NCBI GenBank assembly: GCA_036380435.1
Contig: DASVES010000442.1
Span: 1 to 12,759 of the forward strand
Length of the DNA: 12,759 nucleotides
Source of the DNA: DASQDT01 sp036380435
GTDB lineage: Bacteria; Acidobacteriota; Blastocatellia; Pyrinomonadales; Pyrinomonadaceae
Direction: 5' to 3'
This document shows positions 1 through 6,019 of this stretch, one piece after another (position 1 is the stretch's first letter; each line of letters begins with the position of its first letter). Under the pieces are notes generated by a model that was not told where the DNA came from, ran no database searches, and worked only from the letters and a program-made list of their open reading frames with translations. A program made the position numbers and the translations under genes.

Positions 1-218
1 CTGGTGAGCGGGAACGCGATGCCGCGCCGTCTGAGCGCCTCGATGATTTGCATCCGCGCGTCGGGGTCTTTGGGAATCTGCCGGACGAGCCGCAGGAACT
101 CCTCGTTCGTGAGCGGAGCCTGCTGCGTCTGCGCGGAGACGCGCGAGGGCGCCGCTCCAAGTAGAACAACGCACAGGAGAGAAAGGAGTAGGGCGGGCAA
201 AAGTTTAAAAAATCTCAT
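1..218 (-). CDS. Secreted protein of unknown function, N-terminal 72 codons (cut by window edge)
   Basis: The first 72 codons of a minus-strand gene whose remainder lies beyond base 1. The start is ATG at 218-216. The protein opens with a classical signal peptide: MRFFK, a hydrophobic core LLPALLLSLLCVVLLGAAP, and a likely signal peptidase I site at VSA|Q near residue 30. The mature part begins QTQQAPLTNEEFLRLVRQ and continues with a charged helical stretch ending in RRRGIAFPLT. Short N-terminal segments of this kind (a helix, then 'RGI-F-LT') remind me of acidobacterial TPR or caspase-like secreted proteins, but the fragment is too short to assign. Only a weak purine-rich AAGAAG lies about 11 nt before the ATG. 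The stop of the ArgE-type gene is 55 bp upstream with no palindrome between, so co-transcription is plausible. The gene and its secretion look real; its function is unknown. Confidence 0.75.
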   Translation of the reverse strand, partial: MRFFKLLPALLLSLLCVVLLGAAPSRVSAQTQQAPLTNEEFLRLVRQIPKDPDARMQIIEALRRRGIAFPLT

Positions 219-273
219 AAAACGAAAGCTTCTTTTGCGTCCTCTGACGGCGCGCGTGGAGAATGCCGAACAG

Positions 274-1416
274 TTATTGATGTTCCGCCACGCAAAAACG
301 TTCGATCATGCGTGCGAGGATCGAGACGCATTCGCTCAGTTCGGAGCGCGGGACGAACTCATTCGTGCGGTGGGCGACGCGGATGTCGCCGGGGCCGAAG
401 ACGACCGCCGCGGCTCCGAGTTCGGCCATCTGCGGCGCCTCGGTGCCGAAGGAGACGGCGCCCGCGCGCCTCCCCGTCGCCTCTTCGAGCGCGCGCACGA
501 GCGGCGCGTCGGCGCTCGTCTCCAGACCGCGGTCGAGGCGGATGACCTTGAGGGCGCAGTCGAAGTCGGCGTCCGTCGAGCGCAGCTCGTCGATCTCGCG
601 GCGGAGGAGTTCGAGGAAGTATTCTGGCGTCTCGGTAGGTATGGGACGCCATTCGAGTGTGAAGCGGCACTCGCCGGGGATGATGTTCTTGGCGGCGCCG
701 CCGTGGATGATGCCGACGTTGACGGTCGTGTGCGGCGGGTCGAAGGCTTCGTGAGCGCGCCCCTTGAGGTCTTCCGAGATGCGCTCGATGCGCGTGATGA
801 GACGGGCGGCGCGCATGACGGCCGAAGCGCCGAGGTGCGGGTAGGCGCTGTGCGCCTCGCGCCCGCGCAGAGTGACTTCCGCCAGACAGTAGCCCTTGCC
901 GGCGCGCACGGGTTGCAACCCCGTCGGCTCGCCGACGATGGCCGCGCGTGGGCGCAGGGCGCGCGCGTCCGACAGACGCTTGGCGCCGAGGCAGCCGATC
1001 TCCTCGTCGGCCGTGAGGACGAGTGCGAGCGGGCGTCGGAGGCGCGCAAGGTCGGTCTGTTGAATCGCCGTGAGGGCCGCCGCGATAAAGCCCTTCGTGT
1101 CGCAAGCGCCGCGGCCGTAGAGTTTGCCGTCGCGCTCGGTGAGCGTGAGCGCGTCCGTCCACGCGGGGTCGAACGGCACGGTGTCGGTGTGGCCGACGAG
1201 CGCCAGCCCGATTTCGTCGTCGTCTCTAACCTCGCGCGGCGCGACGGCGACCATCTGGATTTTTTTGACGCCCTGCTCGTCCGTGTAGGGGAGGAGGCGC
1301 GCGCACAGTCCCGCCGCCTCGACGAGCGGCGCGACGTGGCTGATGAACTCGACGTTCGTGCGCGACGAGCGCGTGTCGAGGCGGACGAGGCCCGCCAGCG
1401 TCTCTTCGACGTTCAT
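274..1416 (-). CDS. argE: Acetylornithine deacetylase-type M20 metallohydrolase (ArgE-like)
   Basis: A cytosolic dinuclear-zinc amidohydrolase of peptidase family M20A, 380 residues, the usual family length. ArgE removes acetate from N2-acetyl-L-ornithine in arginine synthesis. The full active-site set is visible: GHTDTVP (75-81; H76 metal, D78), GRGACDTKG (101-109; bridging D106), ADEEIG (136-141; general base E138, metal E139), GEPT (162-165; metal E163) and GPGDIRVAH (341-349; metal H349). The dimerisation lid lies between about 175 and 290. The C-terminal GTEAPQMAELG and AHRTNEFVP segments are typical of the ArgE/succinyl-diaminopimelate branch. The start is ATG at 1416. No Shine-Dalgarno site precedes it, but TAGAAT ends 6 nt upstream, suggesting a leaderless message. 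Neighbours are hutF upstream on the same strand and a secreted protein downstream. The true substrate could be another N-acylated amino acid (acetylcitrulline, succinylornithine, formylated amino acids); the family is certain, the ArgE specificity less so. Confidence 0.88.
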   Translation of the reverse strand: MNVEETLAGLVRLDTRSSRTNVEFISHVAPLVEAAGLCARLLPYTDEQGVKKIQMVAVAPREVRDDDEIGLALVGHTDTVPFDPAWTDALTLTERDGKLYGRGACDTKGFIAAALTAIQQTDLARLRRPLALVLTADEEIGCLGAKRLSDARALRPRAAIVGEPTGLQPVRAGKGYCLAEVTLRGREAHSAYPHLGASAVMRAARLITRIERISEDLKGRAHEAFDPPHTTVNVGIIHGGAAKNIIPGECRFTLEWRPIPTETPEYFLELLRREIDELRSTDADFDCALKVIRLDRGLETSADAPLVRALEEATGRRAGAVSFGTEAPQMAELGAAAVVFGPGDIRVAHRTNEFVPRSELSECVSILARMIERFCVAEHQ

Positions 1417-1422
1417 GGGGAC

Positions 1423-1428
1423 ATTCTA
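1423..1428 (-). promoter_or_regulatory. Candidate -10 element of a leaderless promoter for the M20 deacetylase gene
   Basis: On the minus strand TAGAAT (5 of 6 matches to TATAAT) ends exactly 6 nt before the ATG, so transcription would begin at or next to the start codon. No convincing -35 hexamer is seen at 16-18 nt and no Shine-Dalgarno site is present. The same spacing occurs in front of hutF. The motif is seen in the sequence; its use is inferred. Confidence 0.45.
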
Positions 1429-1491
1429 CCGCAGGCGGCTCAGAAGATTGACTCATCGACGCATTGATTCAATGAAGGCAGACCGATACAC

Positions 1492-1564
1492 ACAGTACCG
1501 CGAGCGGTAGCGAGCGGGTCTCCATGCCGCGCACACACCCGCTCGCTACCGCTCGCGGTACTGT
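1492..1564. repeat. Perfect 28-bp inverted repeat (element A)
   Basis: Two 28-bp arms (1492-1519 and 1537-1564) are exact reverse complements around a 17-nt loop. Each arm contains a direct octamer repeat, GCGAGCGG-TA-GCGAGCGG. The element starts 3 nt beyond the hutF stop codon and lies 75 bp upstream of the M20 gene start. It looks like a dispersed REP/MITE-type palindrome. As RNA it would form a very stable hairpin and could end or protect the hutF transcript. No long U-run follows on the minus strand, so a classical intrinsic terminator is not certain. Confidence 0.85.
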
Positions 1565-1567
1565 TTT

Positions 1568-3139
1568 CTAGCGGCCCCAGAGTTTTCGTTGCAGCGACGA
1601 GAAGCGCGCGACGACTTCCTCCTGCGCCGGGTGGCGGCCTTCGCTGACGACGAGGCGGCCGCCGACGGCCGTTTCGCGCAGGGCCGTGCGCGCCATCGAG
1701 AAGACGATGGCCGGGAGCAGATCGTCTTCCGCCGCGCCGGCGACGGAAGGGTCTTCAAGGTCAATGGTGAAAAAGTCGGCGGCGCGGCCCGGCGCGAGTT
1801 GGCCCGCGCCGGCGCCGATGCTGTGCGCGCCCGCGACAGTGGCGCAGTCGAAGAGACGCGCGGCGAGGGCCGGGAGTTGTGACGCCTCGTCGTGCGTCTC
1901 CCGGTCTTCGCCGTCCGCACCCCCGGCGGCGGCGGGCGGCGCGAGGACGTTGCGCCGGAGCTTTTGCAGGCGCAGGTGGTATTCGAGTTCGCGCGCGTCT
2001 TCGAGCAGGTCGATCTGCGCGTGACTGTCGGTGCCGAGCGCGACGCGCACGCCGCGCGCGAACATCTCGTCGGCGGGCACGACGCCGTCGCCCAGATTGC
2101 GCTCCGTCGTCGGGCAGGCGCAGACGGTCGCGCCGGCGGCGGCGAGCGCCTCCGTCTCTTCGGGCGTGACGTGGACGGCGTGAACGCCGGTGAATCGAGA
2201 GTCGAGTATGCCGCTGTCGGCGAGCAGCGCGACGGGCGTGAAGCCGGTCTCCTCGACGCAGGCGGCGACCTCGGCCGGCTGCTCGGCGACGTGCATGTGG
2301 ACGCACAACGCGCGCCCGCGCGCGAACTCGGCCACGGCGCGCGCGTACTCGACGGGGACGGCGCGCACGCTGTGCGGGGCGACGCCGGCCCACGCGCGTC
2401 TTGGCGCTTCGGCCCCGTCGCCGTTCGACGCTTCGGCGCGCGCGAGGTCGTCGTCTAATGCCTCGGCGTTGCGGATGAACTCCGCGGGGTCAGATTCGAT
2501 GAAGCGCCGCTGGCGCTCGTTGGGCGGCGTCGCGTACCCGGAGCGCGCGTAGGCGACGCGCAGCAGAGCGATTCTCAAGCCCACGTCGCGGGCGGCGCGG
2601 ACTACCTCTTTGGCGAGCAGGTTCGCTTCGTCGTAGGCCGCGCCCTCGGGCGCGCGGTGGAGATAGTGAAACTCGCCGACGGAGGTGACGCCCGTCAGCA
2701 TCATCTCCATGAAGGCCATGCGCGAGGCGTCGTAGATGTCTTCGGGGGAGAGGCGCGCGGCCGCCCGATACATCATCTCGCGCCACGTCCAGAAGGAGTC
2801 GGAGGCGGCTGGGCTGCGATACTCGGTGCGCCCGCGGATGACGCGCTGGAAGGCGTGCGAGTGAGCGTTGACCATGCCGGGCAGCAGGGCGCGGTTGCGG
2901 AGACGGACGAAGCGGGTCGCGAGATAACGGTCGGAGATTGTGATGTCGTGGGTCTCGCCCTCGCGCGGCTCCCCGCCCGTGAGCGTTCGCAACAAGCTCA
3001 TCGGCGACAGGGCGACGACGCGGCCCCGCGCGTCGCACGTCAGCCCCACGTCGCGGCGGAAGCGACCGTCGGCGTAGATTAAATCGGGCACCCACGTGAT
3101 GTGAGCGCCCGGTTCGGTGTTCTGGTTTGAAGTGCTCAA
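1568..3139 (-). CDS. hutF: Formimidoylglutamate deiminase (HutF)
   Basis: An amidohydrolase-superfamily enzyme (523 residues) that hydrolyses N-formimidoyl-L-glutamate to N-formyl-L-glutamate and ammonia in the five-step histidine degradation route. HutF hallmarks are all present: PGMVNAHSHAFQR (87-99, metal ligands H93 and H95), GRTE (103-106), DSFWTWREMMYR (114-125), TSVGEFHYLH (152-161), APHS (254-257), HMHVAEQ (281-287), the HAVH pair (320-323), CPTTERNLGDG (342-352) and GTDSH (369-373, catalytic D371). It is longer than typical HutF of about 450 residues, with extra segments near 46-75 and an acidic low-complexity insert at about 399-421. The start is a TTG (3139-3137) 12 nt after an in-frame stop, without a Shine-Dalgarno site but with TAAAAT 6 nt before it. 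A GTG at codon 17 is the alternative. No hutG, hutH, hutU or hutI is visible here. Confidence 0.93.
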   Translation of the reverse strand: MSTSNQNTEPGAHITWVPDLIYADGRFRRDVGLTCDARGRVVALSPMSLLRTLTGGEPREGETHDITISDRYLATRFVRLRNRALLPGMVNAHSHAFQRVIRGRTEYRSPAASDSFWTWREMMYRAAARLSPEDIYDASRMAFMEMMLTGVTSVGEFHYLHRAPEGAAYDEANLLAKEVVRAARDVGLRIALLRVAYARSGYATPPNERQRRFIESDPAEFIRNAEALDDDLARAEASNGDGAEAPRRAWAGVAPHSVRAVPVEYARAVAEFARGRALCVHMHVAEQPAEVAACVEETGFTPVALLADSGILDSRFTGVHAVHVTPEETEALAAAGATVCACPTTERNLGDGVVPADEMFARGVRVALGTDSHAQIDLLEDARELEYHLRLQKLRRNVLAPPAAAGGADGEDRETHDEASQLPALAARLFDCATVAGAHSIGAGAGQLAPGRAADFFTIDLEDPSVAGAAEDDLLPAIVFSMARTALRETAVGGRLVVSEGRHPAQEEVVARFSSLQRKLWGR

Positions 3140-3145
3140 GAGAAG

Positions 3146-3151
3146 ATTTTA
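3146..3151 (-). promoter_or_regulatory. Candidate -10 element of a leaderless promoter for hutF
   Basis: On the minus strand TAAAAT (5 of 6 matches to TATAAT) ends 6 nt before the TTG start. This is the same spacing as at the M20 gene. Upstream, where a -35 would lie, is the edge of repeat B1, with no recognisable -35 hexamer. The repeat therefore abuts and slightly overlaps the putative promoter. Inferred from position and match only. Confidence 0.4.
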
Positions 3152-3300
3152 GGGGTGGAGACAAGTCCACGGCCCGTGCCGGCGAAACGAAATTAACATG
3201 GATGGGCAGGATGGTCAGGATGAAGAAAAGATAATTTCAGATTTGAGATTTCAGATTTCAAATCTTTTCATCCTCCCCATCCTGCCCATCCATGTTAATT
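3150..3300. repeat. Composite palindromic repeat, family B, copy 1
   Basis: A 40-nt leading module (TAGGGGTGGAGACAAGTCC and the following GCCC-rich stretch, 3150-3190) is followed by a long hairpin. Arm AATTAACATGGATGGGCAGG extends to 3214 and is exactly mirrored at 3277-3300 (24 bp). The pairing continues imperfectly inward to 3232 and 3262. The 29-nt loop contains ATTTCAGATTT twice. Copy 2 at the right end of the window has the same module order. The hairpin lies 37 nt past the DUF885 stop codon, so it may also end that transcript. It encodes no protein. Confidence 0.85.
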
Positions 3301-3337
3301 GCTTCCTGCAATGCGACCCCGACAGTCATTCGGAGCG

Positions 3338-5182
3338 TCAGCGGCGGCGCGCGCTCTGCCCTTCGGCGGCGCGCTTCTTCTGCGACCTGATCCAGTCGTC
3401 CACGATGCGCTCCAGCACGTCGAGCGGGACGGCGCCCGAGCCGAGCACCACGTCGTGGAACTCGCGCACGTCAAACTTGTCGCCGAGCTGACTCTTCGCG
3501 CGCGCGCGCAACTCCTTGAACTTCAGCTCGCCGATCTTGTAGGCGAGCGCCTGTCCGGGGTTGGTGATGTAGCGGTCGATCTCGTTGACGATGTCCTGCT
3601 CGGTCTTGGCGGCGTTGTCGAGGAAGTAGTCGATGGCGCGCTGCCGGTCCCACTTCATGTGGTGCATCCCCGTATCGACGACGAGGCGCACGGCGCGCCA
3701 CATCTCGTAGGTGAGCTGGCCGAACTTCGAGTAGGGGTCGTCGTAGAGACCCATGTCCTCGCCGAGTGATTCGGCGTAGAGGCCCCAGCCTTCGACGAAG
3801 GCGGTGTAGCCGCCGTAGCGCCGGAACTCGGGAATCTCGCCCAGCTCCATCGCGCGGGAGATCTGGAAGTGATGGCCGGGCACGGCCTCGTGCAGAGAGA
3901 GCGCCATCATCTCCCACTTCGGGCGGCTCTCCGGCTTGTAGAGATTGACGTAATAGTAGCCGGGCCGGGAGCCGTCGGCCGCGGGCTGGTTGTAGTAGGC
4001 GGTAGTGGTGTCGGGCGCGATCTTGTCGGGGATGGGGATGACGCCGTAGGGCACGCGCGGGATGGTCTTGAAAACTTTGACGAGGTGCGGGTCGATCTTC
4101 TTCGAGATGGCGCGGTAGGCGTCGAGCAGTTCTTCGGGCTTCTTATAGTAGAACTGGTCGTCGGTGCGCAGCTTCTTGAAGAACTCCTTGTGGGTTCCTT
4201 TGAAGCCGACCTGCGTCATGATCTTCTGCATCTCGGCGCGGATGCGGGCGACTTCAGAGAGGCCGCGCTCGTGTATCTGCTCGGGCGTCATGCCGGTCGT
4301 CGTGTAGGAGCGCGCGTAGTAGGCGTAGGCCGCGCCGCCGTCGCGCCACTGCCAGATGCCCACCTTGTCGTAGGAGGCGGGCAGGTACTCCGCGACGAAG
4401 TATTCCTTGAGCCGGCGGTAGGCCGGAACGACGCCTGTCGAGATAGTCTCACTCGCTGCGCGCGTCAGGCGCTCGCGCTCGGCGGCCGGGATGTCGGCGT
4501 GAAAATTTTTGAACGGCTTGTAGAACGGACTGTCTTCGGCGCGGGCGACGATCTGCTTGTCGAGCTGCGCGGGCACGCGCTGCATCGTCACCTTCGGCCA
4601 GAGGATGCCCGCCGCTTTGCCTTCGCGCAGCAGCGCGATTGACTGATCCATGTAGTTCGGCAGCGCGCGCAGACGCGCCAGCCAGTCGTCGTAGTCCTTG
4701 ACGGTCTGGAAGCGCAGTTGATCGGACAGCTCGTCCGAGTTCTGGACGCCTTCGCGCTGGTTGATGGGCAAAAGGTAGGCGCGGAACTTGTGCTCCTCGA
4801 TGGCCAGCTCCAAATCTTTTTTGAAGAGGTCGTAGTTCAACTGGTCGGCCGGCGACATGCGCGCGCGCTCAAGCCGGGAGAGGCGCGCGAGCACGTCCTG
4901 CCGGTGGCGGTGGCGGCGCTCGTAAGCCTCGACGCTGATGTCCGTCCAGCGGTCGTTGTAGCGGAGATCGCCCAAAGAGGAGGCGAACGTCGGGTACTCC
5001 TGCATCGTCCATTGCCACTCGGCGTCGAAGATGGCGTGGAGCTGACGGCCTGCGCCCGCTTGCCCCTGTGCGGCGCCGGCGCGGGGGCGCGGGTTCGTTC
5101 TCTGTGCTTTGGTCGGCATGGCTTGCAAGACTACGGCGGCGACAATCAGGAAGAGGAGCGAGCACTTCCGGCTAGGGGGCAT
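3338..5182 (-). CDS. Secreted DUF885-family putative metallopeptidase
   Basis: A 614-residue protein of the DUF885 (COG4805) family, which is mostly helical with a gluzincin-like zinc site. Family activity is poorly characterised and peptidase function is inferred. The zinc-binding motif is at LHEAVPGHHFQ (HExxxGHH at 431-438), with the downstream acid in AFVEGWGLYAE (E464). Other family signatures are WDRQRAIDYFLDNA (511-524) and NPGQALAYKIGE (541-552). The start at 5182 is set by GGAGG 7 nt upstream and by the signal peptide that follows it: MPPSRK, core CSLLFLIVAAVVLQ, cleavage near TKA|Q (residue 26). An open frame continues 80 codons further upstream to 5422, but those codons run through repeat C1 and are not believable protein. 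The mature protein is expected outside the cytoplasmic membrane, perhaps helping peptide scavenging. Its stop is followed 37 nt later by repeat B1. Confidence 0.92.
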   Translation of the reverse strand: MPPSRKCSLLFLIVAAVVLQAMPTKAQRTNPRPRAGAAQGQAGAGRQLHAIFDAEWQWTMQEYPTFASSLGDLRYNDRWTDISVEAYERRHRHRQDVLARLSRLERARMSPADQLNYDLFKKDLELAIEEHKFRAYLLPINQREGVQNSDELSDQLRFQTVKDYDDWLARLRALPNYMDQSIALLREGKAAGILWPKVTMQRVPAQLDKQIVARAEDSPFYKPFKNFHADIPAAERERLTRAASETISTGVVPAYRRLKEYFVAEYLPASYDKVGIWQWRDGGAAYAYYARSYTTTGMTPEQIHERGLSEVARIRAEMQKIMTQVGFKGTHKEFFKKLRTDDQFYYKKPEELLDAYRAISKKIDPHLVKVFKTIPRVPYGVIPIPDKIAPDTTTAYYNQPAADGSRPGYYYVNLYKPESRPKWEMMALSLHEAVPGHHFQISRAMELGEIPEFRRYGGYTAFVEGWGLYAESLGEDMGLYDDPYSKFGQLTYEMWRAVRLVVDTGMHHMKWDRQRAIDYFLDNAAKTEQDIVNEIDRYITNPGQALAYKIGELKFKELRARAKSQLGDKFDVREFHDVVLGSGAVPLDVLERIVDDWIRSQKKRAAEGQSARRR

Positions 5183-5189
5183 CGAGTAA

Positions 5190-5194
5190 CCTCC
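5190..5194 (-). promoter_or_regulatory. Shine-Dalgarno site of the DUF885 gene
   Basis: GGAGG on the minus strand, 7 nt before the ATG at 5182. It decides this start over the open extension to 5422. No convincing -35/-10 pair is visible upstream, although TATTGT (5243-5238) in an A/T-rich stretch could be a -10. Confidence 0.8.
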
Positions 5195-5252
5195 GTCTGT
5201 TCGGGTGAGCGGGATGAAGCGAGAGACGGGGAAGGATACAATACAAGAAGGG

Positions 5253-5527
5253 AAAAAGGTAAAAGTAAAAAGGCAAAAGTGGGGAAGCCGAGGCACGGGT
5301 ATCAACGAGCCGCCGGAGGCGGCGGAAGAATGTAGCCCACGGCGTGAGCCGTGGGTAAACGCAGAACAAAAATGAACGAAGCCCCGGAGGGGCGAAAGAA
5401 TCGCGACGAGGCTCGTGCTCAACGTCGCGGTTCTTTCGCCCCTCCGGGGCTTCGGATTATCTCCGGCGTCTTGTCCCCACGGCTCACGCCGTGGGCTACA
5501 TTCTTCCGCCGCTTTCAGCGGCTCGTT
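5253..5527. repeat. Composite repeat family C, copy 1: nested 224-bp inverted repeat with A-rich flank
   Basis: An A-rich tract (5253-5280, AAAAGTAAAAAGGCAAAAGT) leads into a nested palindrome from 5304 to 5527. Outer arms 5304-5355 and 5476-5527 match at 49 of 52 positions and each contains two smaller palindromes (GCCGCC-GGA-GGCGGC, and CCCACGGC-GTGA-GCCGTGGG). Inner arms 5378-5407 and 5424-5453 match at 29 of 30 positions around a 16-nt loop; the one mismatch would be a G-U pair in RNA. Copy 2 at 9810-10004 has the left half and inner hairpin in the same order. It lies between divergently transcribed genes, so it is not simply a shared terminator. It is non-coding and resembles a dispersed repeat that extrudes or folds strongly. 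Confidence 0.88.
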
Positions 5528-5557
5528 GACTGCTCACTGCTCACTGCCTACTGTTCT

Positions 5558-5644
5558 TCACCACTGCAAGCGGTCGCGGTACTCGCCCGCGAGGATGAAG
5601 GAGCGAACCATCTCGGCGGAGGGCAGCCCGGTGCTGCCGTGACA
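5558..5644 (-). pseudogene. C-terminal remnant of a DUF4214 protein
   Basis: Minus-strand frame ending at TGA (5560-5558) reads ...TGLPSAEMVRSFILAGEY and then RDRLQW. This closely matches the last residues of the neighbouring 942-residue protein (AAEMVKAFITSSEYRQRFGAN): the A, EMV, FI, EYR and final R positions are identical. The similarity covers about 20-28 codons only. Further upstream the frame reads Arg/Pro/Gly-rich sequence unlike the family and has no plausible start. It is therefore a decayed or truncated end of a DUF4214 gene, lying between repeat C1 (30 nt away) and the promoter of the intact gene on the other strand. It is not annotatable as an expressed gene. Confidence 0.7.
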
Positions 5645-5725
5645 CCCGACAGTCCCGCGCGGCCCGCGAAAAATACGTCGGGCGGGGCGAAATCTTTTTG
5701 TGGGCGCGCGCGGCGCGGAAGAGTC

Positions 5726-5754
5726 TTGACAGCGTCGCGCGTCAGTAATAGAGT
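5726..5754 (+). promoter_or_regulatory. Sigma70-like promoter for the 942-residue secreted protein
   Basis: TTGACA (5726-5731) is followed after 17 nt by TAGAGT (5749-5754, 4 of 6 matches). An alternative -10, TAATAG (5746-5751), would give a short 14-nt spacer. Transcription would start near 5761, leaving an untranslated leader of about 260 nt to the ATG at 6020. I see no convincing riboswitch, tRNA or small ORF in that leader. An open frame from 5788 runs into the next gene out of frame and has no family resemblance. Confidence 0.5.
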
Positions 5755-6006
5755 CTCGGGCACTCCCCGCAGCGGGTTTCGCTCTTCATGCTCAAAATTC
5801 TGCGTGGACGGCCCGGCGAGTCGCCCGCGCTCCAACCTCGCCTGTGGGGCACGCCTCGCCCCTTCGTGAAAATGTCTCCGCACCGCGCGTACACGTGCTT
5901 CGCGCGCGGCCAGAAACTTCAGGCGTCTCCCGGCGCGCGGCCCCGACTACACGGTCGCAGGCGGCGACGGCAGACATCAGGACGAATCTCTTTCCAAAAC
6001 GCACCT

Positions 6007-6012
6007 AAGGAG
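6007..6012 (+). promoter_or_regulatory. Shine-Dalgarno site of the 942-residue gene
   Basis: AAGGAG lies 7 nt before the ATG at 6020, an ideal arrangement that fixes the start directly ahead of the signal peptide. Confidence 0.85.
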
Positions 6013-6019
6013 AATCCAG

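Noticed and set aside
4..1467. 487-codon open frame on the plus strand opposite the M20 gene
   Set aside because: It covers the M20 gene antisense, is Arg/Ala/Glu-rich without family motifs, and is explained by GC-biased codons leaving the opposite frame open. The minus-strand gene has complete active-site motifs.
5304..5527. CRISPR array or transposon ends
   Set aside because: The repeats are nested palindromes, not regularly spaced direct repeats with unique spacers, and no transposase or cas gene is present. A MITE/REP-like element fits better.
5351..5869. 172-codon plus-strand open frame in the divergent intergenic region
   Set aside because: It translates repeat C1 and the promoter/leader region; its peptides follow the palindrome rather than any protein family.
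5755..6019. Riboswitch in the 260-nt leader
   Set aside because: I looked for familiar riboswitch core motifs and paired elements and saw none convincing. A covariance search (Rfam) would settle it.
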